Below are positions 17,660 to 29,121 of a stretch of 45,644 bases of DNA, piece after piece (position 1 is the stretch's first letter; every line of letters starts with the position of its first letter). The DNA is from Pseudomonas sp. GM48 (lineage in GTDB: Bacteria > Pseudomonadota > Gammaproteobacteria > Pseudomonadales > Pseudomonadaceae): NCBI RefSeq assembly GCF_000282335.1, contig NZ_AKJM01000008.1:1-45644 (forward strand), read 5' to 3'. Below the pieces are notes generated by a model. It saw only the letters and a list, made by a program, of their open reading frames with translations, was not told the origin of the DNA and did not search any database. The position numbers were made by a program, and so were the translations under genes.

Positions 17660-18724
17660 TTAGTTGACCTTGGCGTTCAACTCACCTTTCAGGTAACGCT
17701 GATACATGCCTTCCAGCGAGATCGCCTTGATCTTCGAAGCGTTGCCGGCAGTACCGAAGGCTTCGTAGCGAGCGATGCATACGTCGCGCATGGCGGTGAC
17801 GGTAGCGCCGAAGAATTTACGTGGGTCGAACTCGCTCGGGTTGGTGGCCATCAGGCGACGCATTGCGCCAGTGGATGCCAGGCGCAGGTCGGTGTCGATG
17901 TTGACCTTGCGCACGCCGTGCTTGATGCCTTCGACGATTTCTTCAACCGGTACGCCGTAGGTTTCCTTGATGTCGCCGCCGTACTGGTTGATGATCGCCA
18001 GCCACTCTTGCGGAACCGAAGACGAACCGTGCATCACCAGGTGAGTGTTCGGAATGCGCTTGTGGATTTCCTTGATGCGGTCGATGGCCAGCACGTCGCC
18101 GGTAGGCGGCTTGGTGAACTTGTAGGCGCCGTGGCTGGTGCCGATGGCGATGGCCAGGGCATCCACCTGAGTGCGTTTTACGAAGTCAGCGGCTTCTTCC
18201 GGGTCGGTCAGCATCTGGCTGTGGTCCAGAACGCCTTCGGCGCCGATACCGTCTTCTTCACCGGCCATGCCGGTTTCCAGCGAACCCAGGCAGCCCAGCT
18301 CGCCTTCTACCGAAACGCCGCAGGCGTGAGCCATGGCCACGGTCTGTTGGGTCACACGGACGTTGTAGTCGTAATCGGTCGGGGTCTTGCCGTCTTCACC
18401 CAGGGAACCGTCCATCATCACCGAGCTGAAGCCCAGCTGGATGGAGCGCTGGCAGACGTCAGGGCTGGTGCCGTGGTCCTGGTGCATGCACACCGGGATG
18501 TGCGGGAATTCTTCGATGGCCGCCAGGATCAGATGACGCAGGAACGGTGCGCCGGCGTATTTGCGAGCACCGGCCGAAGCCTGGACGATCACCGGGGAGT
18601 CGGTCTTGTCAGCGGCTTCCATGATGGCGCGCATCTGCTCAAGGTTGTTGACGTTGAAGGCTGGAACGCCGTAGCCGAACTCGGCTGCGTGGTCCAGCAT
18701 CTGGCGCATGCTGATAAGTGCCAT
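17660..18724 (-). CDS. fba: Class II fructose-1,6-bisphosphate aldolase
   Basis: Zinc-dependent aldolase interconverting fructose-1,6-bisphosphate with dihydroxyacetone phosphate and glyceraldehyde-3-phosphate. In Pseudomonas, which lacks phosphofructokinase, it works mainly in gluconeogenesis. The protein has 354 aa, the length of the Calvin-cycle-type subgroup. CMHQDHG (79-85) holds the zinc ligand and base, and GTSHGAYK and [10 protein letters not shown] supply further zinc and phosphate contacts; NIDTDLR is also seen. Start ATG 18724 is preceded by GGGAGAGA. It is last in the cluster tktA-epd-pgk-lipoproteins-fba, but a REP pair and a 263-base gap separate it from the genes above, so it probably has its own promoter. 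Confidence 0.96.
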   Translation of the reverse strand: MALISMRQMLDHAAEFGYGVPAFNVNNLEQMRAIMEAADKTDSPVIVQASAGARKYAGAPFLRHLILAAIEEFPHIPVCMHQDHGTSPDVCQRSIQLGFSSVMMDGSLGEDGKTPTDYDYNVRVTQQTVAMAHACGVSVEGELGCLGSLETGMAGEEDGIGAEGVLDHSQMLTDPEEAADFVKRTQVDALAIAIGTSHGAYKFTKPPTGDVLAIDRIKEIHKRIPNTHLVMHGSSSVPQEWLAIINQYGGDIKETYGVPVEEIVEGIKHGVRKVNIDTDLRLASTGAMRRLMATNPSEFDPRKFFGATVTAMRDVCIARYEAFGTAGNASKIKAISLEGMYQRYLKGELNAKVN

Positions 18725-18867
18725 TGTGTATATCTCTCCCGGTTGAGGGTCGTTAATCGTGCCAGCCTGCCGTAGCGGCGGCGGCTATTCAAGTTATTGC
18801 AGATCGGGGGTTGGCCCGGGCTGCGAATTCGGGTGATGCCAATATCTCAACAACTGCACAGACCCCT

Positions 18868-18957
18868 TGTGGGAGCGGGCTTGCTCGCGAATGCGGCTCA
18901 ACATTCAACATCTATGCAAGCTGATCCACCGCTTTCGCGAGCAAGCCCGCTCCCACA
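18868..18957. repeat. REP doublet, common family
   Basis: Arms at 18868-18891 and 18934-18957 are reverse complements. It divides the lipoprotein genes from fba within the same-strand cluster. Confidence 0.85.
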
Positions 18958-18987
18958 CTTGGATCTCTGTACGTCAAATCAATCGTG

Positions 18988-19320
18988 TTACTCGGCCTTG
19001 CAGCCGCGGCCGATCAAATCATTGGTGGCGACCCAGTAAACCAGGCCTTCCTCACCTTTTATGTGAAACGCCAGCATGTCATTGCTGTACAGCGAACCCG
19101 ATGCACCCGGTTCCTGCTTCAAGCGGTAGACCTGATCGGCACCGCCCAGGCGCACGTCGACTTCCTTGCGGCTGTCGTCGGTGTAGCGCCACAGTACTTT
19201 GGCCTGACTGTCGCAGGTCCAGGTGGTCCAGTTATCTGCAGGTGCCGACGACTGGAACAGGTTCAACTGAGCACAACCGGCCAACAGCGCCAGCGCCGTG
19301 ACGGCGATAAAACCTTTCAT
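18988..19320 (-). CDS. MliC-like lipoprotein, C-type lysozyme inhibitor family
   Basis: Predicted lipoprotein of 110 aa. The signal sequence MKGFIAVTALALLAGC ends in a lipobox with Cys16. The mature part (WTCDSQAKVLWRYTDD ... VRLGGADQVYRL ... SGSLYSNDMLAFHIKGEEGLVYW, ending in GCK) fits the MliC domain, including the Cys pair expected to form a disulfide. MliC proteins inhibit C-type lysozymes and protect peptidoglycan. ATG 19320 follows GAGGGAC; longer in-frame starts would place the lipobox internally. The gene follows another small lipoprotein gene after 56 bases on the same strand. Assignment is by pattern; an uncharacterised relative is possible. Confidence 0.75.
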   Translation of the reverse strand: MKGFIAVTALALLAGCAQLNLFQSSAPADNWTTWTCDSQAKVLWRYTDDSRKEVDVRLGGADQVYRLKQEPGASGSLYSNDMLAFHIKGEEGLVYWVATNDLIGRGCKAE

Positions 19321-19376
19321 CCGTGTCCCTCGACTGGCGGCGCACGCTGCCAGCCCTGAGTAATGAGTCTGACCCG

Positions 19377-19598
19377 TCAAGGGCAGCCATGTTCCTTGGC
19401 GGGCGTCCGGGTCTCGTATTTGTCCAGGCCTTCCGGCCCGGAACGCTTGTTGAGCACCGGGTTGGTTTCGGCCTGCCAGTCAGCCTGGTAGCAGCCTTTG
19501 TCCGACTCGGACGGCGCCGGCTCCGCAGTGGCCTTCGGATTACTCCCGCAAGCCACCAGCGAACCGGCGACGATCAACAGCGCTAACGTCTTGACCAT
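19377..19598 (-). CDS. Small hypothetical lipoprotein
   Basis: A 73-aa predicted lipoprotein: MVKTLALLIVAGSLVAC gives a lipobox with Cys17. The mature part is short and polar, with two further cysteines (KGCYQADWQ and EHGCP), possibly a disulfide. I do not recognise a domain. ATG 19598 follows AAGGGAG. It starts 35 bases after the pgk stop, so it is probably co-transcribed with pgk and the MliC-like gene. In its place in the tktA-pgk-fba cluster it may match the small unnamed genes found there in P. aeruginosa. Confidence 0.7.
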   Translation of the reverse strand: MVKTLALLIVAGSLVACGSNPKATAEPAPSESDKGCYQADWQAETNPVLNKRSGPEGLDKYETRTPAKEHGCP

Positions 19599-19633
19599 GT
19601 CAACACTCCCTTGCCTGGTCAAACGGGCGACCC

Positions 19634-20797
19634 TCAGGCCTTGGCCCGGCTTTCCAGGACTTCAACGGCGGGCAGAACCTTGCCCTCGACGAATTCGAGG
19701 AACGCGCCGCCACCGGTAGAAATGTAGGAGATCTGCTCGGCCACGCCATATTTGTCGATGGCAGCCAGGGTGTCGCCACCGCCGGCAATGGAGAACGCCG
19801 CGCTGTCAGCGATGGCCTGGGCCAGCACTTTGGTGCCATTGCCGAACTGGTCGAACTCGAACACACCGACCGGACCGTTCCACAGGATGGTCCTGGACGA
19901 CTTCAGCAACTCGGCGAAATTCGCCGCGGTCTGCGGGCCGATGTCCAGGATCATGTCGTCGGCAGCGACGTCAGCGATCAGCTTGACGGTCGCAGCGGCG
20001 CTTTCAGCGAATTCCTTGGCAACCACCACGTCCACTGGCAGTGGCACGCTGACTTTGGCGGCGATGGCGCGAGCGGTGTCGAGCAGGTCCGGCTCGTACA
20101 GCGACTTGCCGACCGGGTGACCGGCAGCGGCCAGGAAGGTGTTGGCGATGCCGCCGCCGACGATCAACTGATCGCAGATCTGGCTCAGGCTGTTCAGTAC
20201 GTCGAGCTTGGTCGACACCTTGGAACCGGCAACGATGGCAGCCATTGGCTGGGCTGGAGCGCCCAGGGCCTTGCCCAGCGCATCCAGCTCAGCCGCCAGC
20301 AGCGGGCCGGCAGCAGCGACTTTGGCGAACTTGGCCACGCCGTGGGTCGAACCCTCGGCACGGTGAGCGGTGCCGAAGGCGTCCATCACGAACACGTCGC
20401 ACAGGGCGGCATATTGCCGGGCCAGTTCGTCGGCGTTCTTTTTCTCGCCTTTATTGAAGCGCACGTTTTCGAACAGCACGATGTCGCCGGCCTTGACGTC
20501 GACGCCGCCCAGGTAGTCAGCCACCAGCGGCACTTCACGGCCCAGGGCACGGCTCAAGTAGTCGGCAACTGGCTTGAGGCTGTTCTCGGCCGAGAATTCA
20601 CCTTCGGTCGGACGGCCAAGGTGCGAGCAGACCATCACGGCCGCGCCTTTTTCCAGGGCCAGCTTGATGGTCGGCAGCGAGGCCAGGATACGCGCATCGC
20701 TGGTGACAACACCGTCCTTGACTGGGACGTTGAGGTCTTCGCGAATCAGTACGCGCTTACCTTGCAGATCGAGGTCGGACATCTTCAACACGGTCAT
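19634..20797 (-). CDS. pgk: Phosphoglycerate kinase
   Basis: Cytoplasmic kinase transferring phosphate between 1,3-bisphosphoglycerate and ADP in glycolysis and gluconeogenesis. The protein has 387 aa, the standard bacterial length. Seen: substrate motif [11 protein letters not shown] (from residue 19), [42 protein letters not shown] and the C-terminal nucleotide loop [10 protein letters not shown] start at ATG 20797 because [16 protein letters not shown] matches the E. coli N-terminus; an in-frame extension upstream overlaps epd and shows no similarity. Only 26 bases separate it from the epd stop, so the two are one operon. Confidence 0.97.
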   Translation of the reverse strand: MTVLKMSDLDLQGKRVLIREDLNVPVKDGVVTSDARILASLPTIKLALEKGAAVMVCSHLGRPTEGEFSAENSLKPVADYLSRALGREVPLVADYLGGVDVKAGDIVLFENVRFNKGEKKNADELARQYAALCDVFVMDAFGTAHRAEGSTHGVAKFAKVAAAGPLLAAELDALGKALGAPAQPMAAIVAGSKVSTKLDVLNSLSQICDQLIVGGGIANTFLAAAGHPVGKSLYEPDLLDTARAIAAKVSVPLPVDVVVAKEFAESAAATVKLIADVAADDMILDIGPQTAANFAELLKSSRTILWNGPVGVFEFDQFGNGTKVLAQAIADSAAFSIAGGGDTLAAIDKYGVAEQISYISTGGGAFLEFVEGKVLPAVEVLESRAKA

Positions 20798-20823
20798 GGG
20801 TCGCATTTCCTGGAGTTTCTGTT

Positions 20824-21882
20824 TTAGAGAGCAGGTTTTTTTGAAGCCGCTGTTTGCAGATAGTGTTCCGCAACATCCAGCATTCGGTTGGCAAAACCCC
20901 ATTCGTTGTCGAACCAGGCCAGGATGTTCACCAGCCGTGGGCCGGAAACTCGGGTCTGACTGGCATCGACGATCGCCGAATGTGGGTCATGGTTGAAATC
21001 ACAGCTTGCGTGGGGTAACTCGGTGTAAGCCAGCAGGCCTTTGAGCGGGCCGCTGGTGGCGGCTTCGCGCAGGATCCGGTTGACCTCGGTGGCGTCGGTC
21101 GCGGTGGCGGTCTGCATCGTGATATCGAGGCAGGACACGTTGACCGTCGGCACCCGCACGGCTTTGGCCTGAATTCGGCCGGCAAGTTCCGGCAACAGAC
21201 GTTCGATACCACGCGCCAGACCGGTGGACACCGGAATCACCGACTGGAACGCCGAACGGGTGCGGCGCAGGTCTTCATGGTGATAGGCATCGATGACCGG
21301 CTGATCGTTCATCGCCGAGTGAATGGTGGTGATCGATACGTAATCCAGGCCAATGGCCTGATTCAACAGGCGCAACAGCGGCACGCCGCAGTTGGTGGTG
21401 CAGGACGCGTTGGACACCAGCAGTTCGTCGCCGGTCAGGCAATCCTGGTTCACGCCGTAGACGATGGTCGCGTCGACGTCCGTCTCGCTGGCCATCGGCT
21501 GGGAAAACAGCACGCGCGGGGCGCCGGCGTCGAGGAAACGCTGGCCGTCCTCGCGAGTGTGGTAAGCGCCTGAGCACTCCAGCACCAGATCGACGCCCAG
21601 GGACGCCCAATCGATGCCTTCGGGGGTGGCACTGCGCAGGACCTTCACGCAGTCGCCATTGATATGCAGACAATCGCCGTCGACCTTCACTTCGCCGGGA
21701 AAACGTCCGTGGGTGGAGTCGAAGCGTGTCAGGTATTCGATACTGGCCATGTCGGCCAGATCGTTGATCGCGACAATCTCGAACCCGGCCTTGTCGCCTC
21801 GCTCGAACAACGCACGCAAGACGCAACGACCAATCCGGCCGTAGCCGTTGAGTGCAACTTTGTAGGGACGCGGTTGAGGCAT
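20824..21882 (-). CDS. epd: Erythrose-4-phosphate dehydrogenase
   Basis: NAD-dependent dehydrogenase of the GAPDH superfamily, converting erythrose-4-phosphate to 4-phosphoerythronate for pyridoxal phosphate synthesis. The protein has 352 aa. Rossmann motif NGYGRIGR is at 12-19, catalytic Cys161 is in NASCTTNC, and His188 is in [10 protein letters not shown] chose Epd over GAPDH from [33 protein letters not shown] and the context: tktA makes erythrose-4-phosphate upstream and pgk follows directly. The enzyme draws on a sugar phosphate produced by its neighbour's transketolase reaction. A REP doublet lies between tktA and epd. Confidence 0.92.
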   Translation of the reverse strand: MPQPRPYKVALNGYGRIGRCVLRALFERGDKAGFEIVAINDLADMASIEYLTRFDSTHGRFPGEVKVDGDCLHINGDCVKVLRSATPEGIDWASLGVDLVLECSGAYHTREDGQRFLDAGAPRVLFSQPMASETDVDATIVYGVNQDCLTGDELLVSNASCTTNCGVPLLRLLNQAIGLDYVSITTIHSAMNDQPVIDAYHHEDLRRTRSAFQSVIPVSTGLARGIERLLPELAGRIQAKAVRVPTVNVSCLDITMQTATATDATEVNRILREAATSGPLKGLLAYTELPHASCDFNHDPHSAIVDASQTRVSGPRLVNILAWFDNEWGFANRMLDVAEHYLQTAASKKPAL

Positions 21883-21938
21883 GGGGTTCTCGATTACCGT
21901 GGTGAATCAGTCAGTGCGATGGCGTCTGGGCTATCGCT

Positions 21939-22032
21939 TTCGCGAGCAAGCCCGCTCCCACATTGGGTCAGAGTTGTGAACACTGTCTGTGCCACACAAC
22001 AAATCCCCTGTGGGAGCGGGCTTGCTCGCGAA
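21939..22032. repeat. REP doublet, common family
   Basis: Arms at 21939-21962 and 22009-22032 are reverse complements. The pair sits between tktA and epd on a shared transcription path and could lower or stabilise read-through. Confidence 0.85.
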
Positions 22033-22062
22033 GACGTCAGTCCAGACGACATCTTTTCTGGA

Positions 22063-24060
22063 TCAGTCTTCCAGCAGCTCTTCCGCCTGACCCAGGATGT
22101 TTTCCAGGGTGAAGCCGAACTCTTCGAACAAGGCCGACGCAGGCGCCGACTCGCCGTAGGTGGTCATGCCGATCACGCGACCTTCCAGGCCCACGTACTT
22201 GTACCAGTAGTCGGCGTGGGAAGCTTCGATGGCGATACGGGCGCTGACCTGCAACGGCAGGACCGATTGCTTGTAGCCGGCGTCCTGGGCATCGAACACG
22301 CTGGTGCACGGCATGGAAACCACACGCACCTTGCGGCCCTGCTCGGTCAGTTTGTCGTAGGCCTGAACGGCCAGGCCCACTTCCGAACCGGTGGCGATCA
22401 GGATCAGCTCAGGCTCGCCCGCGCAGTCCTTCAACACGTAACCGCCACGCGCGATCTCTTCGATCTGAATCGCATTGCGGGTTTGGTGCTGCAGGTTCTG
22501 ACGCGAGAAGATCAGGGCCGAAGGACCGTCCTTGCGCTCCAGCGCGTACTTCCAGCACACCGCCGATTCAACGGCGTCGGCTGGACGCCAGGTATCGAGG
22601 TTCGGCGTGCAGCGCAGGCTGGCCAGTTGCTCGATTGGCTGGTGAGTCGGGCCGTCTTCGCCCAGACCGATGGAGTCGTGGGTGTAGACGTGGATCACGC
22701 GCTGCTTCATCAGGGCCGACATACGCACTGCGTTGCGTGCGTATTCCATGAACATCAGGAAGGTCGCGCCGTAAGGCACCAGGCCGCCGTGCAGGGCAAC
22801 ACCGTTCATGATCGCGGTCATGCCGAACTCGCGCACGCCGTAGTACATGTAGTTGCCGCTGGCGTCTTCGGCGGTGACGCCTTTGCAACCTTTCCACAGG
22901 GTCAGGTTGGAACCGGCCAGGTCAGCCGAACCGCCGAGGAATTCAGGCAGCAGCGGGCCAAATGCGTTCAGGGCATTCTGGCTGGCTTTACGGCTGGCGA
23001 TGGTTTCGCCCTTGGCGGCCACTTCAGCGATGTAGGCCGAGGCTTTTTCGCTGAAGTCAGCTGGCAGGTCACCGCTCAGGCGACGAATCAGTTCGTTGGC
23101 TTCAGTCGGGAACGCAGCGGAGTAGGCAGCGAAACGCTGGTCCCACTCGGCTTCCACAGCTTTACCTGCTTCCTTGGCGTCCCACTCGGCGTAGATGTCG
23201 GCCGGGATTTCGAACGGGCCGTGGTTCCATTTCAGCGCCGCACGGGTCAGGGCGATTTCCGCGTCACCCAGTGGGGCGCCGTGGCAGTCTTCCTTGCCTT
23301 GCTTGTTCGGCGAACCGAAGCCGATGGTGGTCTTGCAGCAGATCAGGGTTGGCTGTGCGCTTTTGCGCGCCGTGTCGATCGCCGTCTTGATTTCTTCCGG
23401 GTCGTGACCGTCGACATTGCGGATCACTTGCCAGTTGTAGGACTCGAAACGCTTCGGCGTGTCGTCGGTGAACCAGCCTTCGACTTCGCCGTCGATGGAG
23501 ATGCCGTTGTCATCATAGAAGGCAATCAGCTTGCCCAGGCCCAGGGTGCCGGCCAGGGAAGCGACTTCGTGGGAAATGCCTTCCATCATGCAGCCATCAC
23601 CCAGGAACACGTAGGTGTGGTGATCGACGATGTTGTGGCCAGGACGGTTGAACTGCGCCGCCATGACTTTTTCCGCCAGGGCAAAACCGACAGCGTTGGC
23701 CAGGCCCTGACCCAGTGGGCCGGTGGTGGTTTCAACGCCAGGGGTGTAGCCGAGCTCCGGGTGACCCGGGGTACGGCTGTGCAGTTGGCGGAATTGTTTC
23801 AGGTCGTCGATCGACAGGTCGTAGCCGGTCAGGTGCAGCAGCGAGTAGATCAACATCGAACCGTGGCCGTTGGACAGCACGAAGCGGTCACGGTCGGCGA
23901 ACGATGGATTGCTCGGGTTGTGCTTCAGGTAGTCGCGCCAAAGTACTTCGGCGATATCCGCCATACCCATAGGGGCACCGGGATGGCCGCTGTTGGCTTT
24001 TTGCACGGCATCCATGCTGAGGGCACGAATGGCGTTGGCACGCTCACGACGGCTAGGCAT
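22063..24060 (-). CDS. tktA: Transketolase
   Basis: Thiamine-diphosphate enzyme moving two-carbon units between sugar phosphates in the pentose phosphate pathway. The protein has 665 aa, the normal length. Seen: SGHPGAPMG (24-32) with His26, [18 protein letters not shown] as the thiamine-diphosphate/Mg motif with the downstream Asn in FYDDNGIS, and [20 protein letters not shown] in the pyrimidine domain. ATG 24060 has AGGAG at the right distance ([15 protein letters not shown] is the family N-terminus). It heads the tktA-epd-pgk-fba cluster, and its product erythrose-4-phosphate is the substrate of Epd. Confidence 0.97.
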   Translation of the reverse strand: MPSRRERANAIRALSMDAVQKANSGHPGAPMGMADIAEVLWRDYLKHNPSNPSFADRDRFVLSNGHGSMLIYSLLHLTGYDLSIDDLKQFRQLHSRTPGHPELGYTPGVETTTGPLGQGLANAVGFALAEKVMAAQFNRPGHNIVDHHTYVFLGDGCMMEGISHEVASLAGTLGLGKLIAFYDDNGISIDGEVEGWFTDDTPKRFESYNWQVIRNVDGHDPEEIKTAIDTARKSAQPTLICCKTTIGFGSPNKQGKEDCHGAPLGDAEIALTRAALKWNHGPFEIPADIYAEWDAKEAGKAVEAEWDQRFAAYSAAFPTEANELIRRLSGDLPADFSEKASAYIAEVAAKGETIASRKASQNALNAFGPLLPEFLGGSADLAGSNLTLWKGCKGVTAEDASGNYMYYGVREFGMTAIMNGVALHGGLVPYGATFLMFMEYARNAVRMSALMKQRVIHVYTHDSIGLGEDGPTHQPIEQLASLRCTPNLDTWRPADAVESAVCWKYALERKDGPSALIFSRQNLQHQTRNAIQIEEIARGGYVLKDCAGEPELILIATGSEVGLAVQAYDKLTEQGRKVRVVSMPCTSVFDAQDAGYKQSVLPLQVSARIAIEASHADYWYKYVGLEGRVIGMTTYGESAPASALFEEFGFTLENILGQAEELLED

Positions 24061-24266
24061 CGCTGATCTCCTGCGGATATTGAATCGAGAGTGAATAAAA
24101 CGAAACGGAAAAAAGGCGAGCATTTTCCCTCACCGGGCCGCCTCGGGGCAATGACAGATAGTCATCTGGAGGCGTTTTTCCAATGGATAACGACGGTTTC
24201 TACTGATGAAACCTTTCCGCTGTTCGTTTGTTGACTGAAGCTAACGTTAAGAAGTGCCATCCATCG

Positions 24267-24294
24267 AGCAATATCAAAACTTTTTGATATTGCT
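24267..24294. promoter_or_regulatory. 28-bp palindrome, candidate ArsR-family operator
   Basis: Arms AGCAATATCAAAA and TTTTGATATTGCT are perfectly complementary (13 bp each) around a 2-base centre. It lies 39 bases before the start of the ArsR-methyltransferase gene, next to its probable promoter. AT-rich palindromes of this kind are typical operators of ArsR-family repressors, so autoregulation and control of the downstream metK is the simplest reading. Confidence 0.65.
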
Positions 24295-24295
24295 C

Positions 24296-24324
24296 TTGCG
24301 ATGCCTTCGACCCGTGACTAGACT
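24296..24324 (+). promoter_or_regulatory. Possible promoter giving a near-leaderless mRNA
   Basis: TTGCGA (24296-24301), 17 bases, then TAGACT (24319-24324), each matching 4 of 6 consensus positions. Transcription would start near 24331, two or three bases before ATG 24334, which has no ribosome site. Confidence 0.4.
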
Positions 24325-24333
24325 GCCGGCCCT

Positions 24334-25329
24334 ATGAACTTACGCGTGCCCTCCATTCAACATGACGATTGCGATGAGCTGGCGGCCTTGTGCAAGGCTG
24401 GCGGCGATCCCCTGCGGTTGAATGTTTTGCGCGCATTGGCCAACGATTCGTTCGGTGTGCTGGAACTGGCGCAGATCTTCGGCATCGGCCAGTCGGGCAT
24501 GAGCCACCACCTCAAGGTTCTGGCCCAGGCCGGCCTGGTGGCAACGCGCCGCGAAGGCAACGCGATTTTCTACCGTCGCGCCCTGCCCCACACCGAGTTG
24601 CTGGGCGGCAAACTGCACGCAGCGCTGCTCGAAGAAGTGGACAACCTGAAGCTGCCGGCCGATGTACAGGCGCGCATCGCCCAGGTCCATGGGCAACGTG
24701 CGGCGGCTAGCCAGGACTTTTTCTCACGGGTTGCGGAGAAGTTTCGCGCCCAGCAAGACTTGATTGCCGGCCTGCCGCAATATCGCGAAAGCGTGGTGGC
24801 CCTGCTCGACAAGCTGAGCTTCGACAAAGACGCCACAGCCATTGAAGTCGGCCCCGGGGATGGCGCATTCCTGCCGGAACTGGCGCGCCGCTTCTCACAA
24901 GTCACGGCGCTGGACAACAGCACCGCGATGCTCGAACTGGCGCGCCAGGTCTGCGAACGCGACAAGCTGACTAACGTTAGCCTGCAACTGGCCGATGCAT
25001 TGAATGGCGTCAGCCTCAAGGCCGATTGCGTGGTACTGAACATGGTGCTGCACCATTTTGCCGCGCCGGCCGATGCGCTCAAGCACATGGCCCGCTTGCT
25101 GCAACCAGGCGGTAGCCTGTTAGTGACAGAGTTATGTAGCCACAACCAGAGTTGGGCCAAGGAGGCCTGCGGTGATCTCTGGCTGGGGTTTGACCAGGAC
25201 GATTTGGCCCGTTGGGCCACCGCTGCGGGACTCGCTCCCGGGGAAAGCCTCTATGTAGGCTTACGCAATGGTTTCCAGATCCAGGTCCGCCATTTTCAGC
25301 GACCGGCTGGCGACACTCACCATCGGTAA
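24334..25329 (+). CDS. ArsR-family regulator fused to a SAM-dependent methyltransferase
   Basis: Two-domain protein of 331 aa. Residues about 10-90 form an ArsR winged helix, with recognition helix region IGQSGMSHHLKVLAQAGLV (51-69). Residues about 130-300 form a class I methyltransferase with SAM motif I EVGPGDG (171-177), acidic motif II ending ALDNS and VVLNMVLHHFAAP after motif III. No cysteine-rich metal site like that of ArsR or SmtB is seen in the DNA-binding part, so the signal is probably not a metal. metK begins 18 bases downstream, which points to sensing of SAM or SAH and control of the SAM cycle, as described for the ArsR-family regulator SahR. This is inference from domain and context. 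The start lacks a ribosome site. Confidence 0.9.
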   Translation: MNLRVPSIQHDDCDELAALCKAGGDPLRLNVLRALANDSFGVLELAQIFGIGQSGMSHHLKVLAQAGLVATRREGNAIFYRRALPHTELLGGKLHAALLEEVDNLKLPADVQARIAQVHGQRAAASQDFFSRVAEKFRAQQDLIAGLPQYRESVVALLDKLSFDKDATAIEVGPGDGAFLPELARRFSQVTALDNSTAMLELARQVCERDKLTNVSLQLADALNGVSLKADCVVLNMVLHHFAAPADALKHMARLLQPGGSLLVTELCSHNQSWAKEACGDLWLGFDQDDLARWATAAGLAPGESLYVGLRNGFQIQVRHFQRPAGDTHHR

Positions 25330-25347
25330 TTTCAGGAAAACATCGAG

Positions 25348-26538
25348 ATGAGCGAATACTCCCTTTTCACCTCCGAGTCCGTGTCTGAAGGGCATCCGGA
25401 CAAAATCGCCGACCAGATTTCTGATGCGGTGCTGGACGCCATCATTGCTGAAGACAAGTTCGCCCGTGTGGCGTGCGAGACTCTGGTGAAAACGGGCGTG
25501 GCAATCATCGCCGGCGAAGTCACCACCTCGGCCTGGGTTGACCTGGAGCAGATCGTTCGTGACGTGATCACCGACATCGGCTACACCAGCTCCAACGTCG
25601 GCTTCGACGGTGCGACCTGCGGCGTGATGAACATCATCGGCAAGCAGTCCCCTGACATCAACCAGGGTGTCGACCGTGCCAAGCCTGAAGATCAGGGCGC
25701 CGGCGACCAGGGCCTGATGTTCGGCTACGCCAGCAACGAAACCGACGTGCTGATGCCAGCACCGATCACCTTCTCGCACCAACTGGTGCAGCGTCAGGCC
25801 GAAGCCCGTAAATCCGGTCTGCTGCCTTGGCTGCGCCCGGATGCCAAGTCGCAGGTCACTTGCCGCTACGAAAACGGCAAGGTTGTCGGTATCGACGCCG
25901 TTGTTCTGTCGACTCAGCACAACCCGGAAGTGTCGTACAACGACCTGCGCGAAGGCGTGATGGAGCTGATCGTCAAGCACGTGCTGCCTGCCGAACTGCT
26001 GAGCAAGGACACCCAGTTCCACATCAACCCGACCGGCCAATTCATCATTGGTGGCCCGGTGGGCGACTGTGGCCTGACCGGCCGCAAGATCATCGTCGAC
26101 AGCTACGGCGGCATGGCCCGTCACGGCGGTGGCGCGTTCTCCGGCAAAGATCCATCGAAGGTTGACCGTTCGGCCGCCTACGCCGGTCGTTACGTAGCCA
26201 AGAACATCGTTGCCGCCGGCCTGGCCGATCGCTGCGAGATCCAGGTTTCCTACGCCATCGGCGTTGCCCAACCGACTTCGATCTCGCTGAACACCTTCGG
26301 CACCGGCAAGATCAGCGATGACAAGATCGTCAAACTGGTCCGCGAAGTGTTCGACCTGCGTCCATACGCGATCACCACCATGCTCGACCTGCTGCACCCG
26401 ATGTACCGCGAAACCGCGGCGTACGGCCACTTCGGTCGCACCCCGGCAACCAAGACTGTTGGCGAAGACACCTTCACCACCTTCACCTGGGAAAAAACCG
26501 ACCGCGCCGACGCTCTGCGCGCTGCTGCCGGCCTGTAA
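25348..26538 (+). CDS. metK: S-adenosylmethionine synthetase
   Basis: MetK makes S-adenosylmethionine from methionine and ATP in the cytoplasm. The protein has 396 aa, a standard length. Seen: [15 protein letters not shown] with GHPDK at 15-19, ATP motif [12 protein letters not shown] (117-128), and the P-loop-like [19 protein letters not shown]. It also has the C-terminal HFGR. Ribosome site AGGAAA lies just upstream, and the gap to the ArsR-methyltransferase gene is 18 bases, so both are on one transcript and the regulator probably controls metK. A strong terminator follows. Its product feeds the ahcY cycle and BioA, both encoded in this window. Confidence 0.98.
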   Translation: MSEYSLFTSESVSEGHPDKIADQISDAVLDAIIAEDKFARVACETLVKTGVAIIAGEVTTSAWVDLEQIVRDVITDIGYTSSNVGFDGATCGVMNIIGKQSPDINQGVDRAKPEDQGAGDQGLMFGYASNETDVLMPAPITFSHQLVQRQAEARKSGLLPWLRPDAKSQVTCRYENGKVVGIDAVVLSTQHNPEVSYNDLREGVMELIVKHVLPAELLSKDTQFHINPTGQFIIGGPVGDCGLTGRKIIVDSYGGMARHGGGAFSGKDPSKVDRSAAYAGRYVAKNIVAAGLADRCEIQVSYAIGVAQPTSISLNTFGTGKISDDKIVKLVREVFDLRPYAITTMLDLLHPMYRETAAYGHFGRTPATKTVGEDTFTTFTWEKTDRADALRAAAGL

Positions 26539-26557
26539 GACTTCCCCGCAACACCCG

Positions 26558-26593
26558 AAGCCCCGCACGGTTCGCGCCTTGCGGGGCTTTTTA
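26558..26593 (+). terminator. Rho-independent terminator after metK
   Basis: Stem AAGCCCCGCA / TGCGGGGCTT (10 bp) with a 12-base loop, followed by TTTTATT. Confidence 0.88.
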
Positions 26594-26623
26594 TTGGGAT
26601 TCACTTTACACCGCATCGCGGCC

Positions 26624-26688
26624 TTCGCGAGCAAGCCCGCTCCCACAGGGAAATGCGTTCCAAATGTGGGAGCGGGCTTGCTCGCGAA
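26624..26688. repeat. REP doublet, common family, close spacing
   Basis: Arms at 26624-26647 and 26665-26688 are reverse complements with 17 bases between. It lies between the metK terminator and ligB. Confidence 0.85.
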
Positions 26689-26752
26689 GAGGCCAGCACA
26701 GCCACCGGAAATACCCGGCAAAACACCCCCTCGCTGCACCGACAGATACTGA

Positions 26753-28471
<1,719 letters not shown>

Positions 28472-28567
28472 CTGCCAGCCCTGGGCTCACCGGGAACCCC
28501 ACGGGACCGCTGGGCTCCAACAAGCCATTGCCACACCGGCCTGCTTGCCTTCTTACATGGAGCTTTT

Positions 28568-28963
28568 ATGAAATTTCTTTCACCGCTCGCCCTGTTGGCC
28601 CTTTGCAGCGTGCTGGCCACCCCGTTGATGGCAAACGAGGAAGCGCCGGGGCTGACCGGTTGCGCCGCCAAGAAGCAAGGCATCGTCAACCAGATCGAAT
28701 TGGCCAAGGTCCACGGCAATGCCGACCAGCAGGCGGGCCTGGAAAAAGCCCTGAGCGAAGTCGAAGCGAACTGCACCGACGCCTCGCTGAAGAAAGAACG
28801 GGAAAACAAGGTGCTCGATGCCAGGCACGAAGTCAGCACGCGTCAGGCGGACCTGGACAAGGCCATGAAAAAAGGCGACCCCGACAAGATCAACAAGCGC
28901 AAAGACAAACTCGCCGATGCCCGCAAGGAATTGCAGGACGCCCTGGATGAGCTGGATAAATAA
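28568..28963 (+). CDS. DUF1090 (YqjC-like) periplasmic protein
   Basis: Secreted protein of 131 aa; function unknown. A signal peptide (MKFLSPLALLALCSVLATPLMA) ends near residue 22. The mature protein has two cysteines (TGCAAKK and EANCTDA) and a long charged helix rich in Lys, Asp and Glu to the end (KRKDKLADARKELQDALDELDK), likely coiled coil. This matches the DUF1090 family. GGAGC precedes ATG 28568 by 5 bases. It follows ligB after 96 bases on the same strand; no terminator is seen between them. Confidence 0.85.
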   Translation: MKFLSPLALLALCSVLATPLMANEEAPGLTGCAAKKQGIVNQIELAKVHGNADQQAGLEKALSEVEANCTDASLKKERENKVLDARHEVSTRQADLDKAMKKGDPDKINKRKDKLADARKELQDALDELDK

Positions 28964-29006
28964 GCACTGGCAACGAACATGGATCTTTGGTGCTACTAAA
29001 GCAGCC

Positions 29007-29098
29007 TTCGCGAGCAAGCCCGCTCCCACATTGGTTCTTCAGTGAACACAACATTTGTACCAACCGAAACTCAATGTGGGAGCGGGCTTGCTCGCGAA
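29007..29098. repeat. REP doublet, common family
   Basis: Arms at 29007-29030 and 29075-29098 are reverse complements. It lies between the convergent DUF1090 and cytochrome genes and may be their only transcription barrier. Confidence 0.85.
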
Positions 29099-29121
29099 GA
29101 CGTCAGACCGAACAACACCAA

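Larger units (their letters stand above)
24061..24333. other. Divergent regulatory region tktA / ArsR-methyltransferase
   Basis: 273 bases without a gene, with lower GC than its surroundings. The right half holds the palindrome and promoter listed separately. The left half holds a weak dyad CAGAT-AGTC-ATCTG (24156-24169) and an A-rich stretch near the tktA ribosome site. I could not fix the tktA promoter. Confidence 0.6.

Noticed and set aside
21664..24066. An 800-residue open frame opposite tktA and epd
   Set aside because: It spans two certain genes and a REP pair on the other strand. Its translation is His/Gln/Val-rich as expected from antisense of biased codons.
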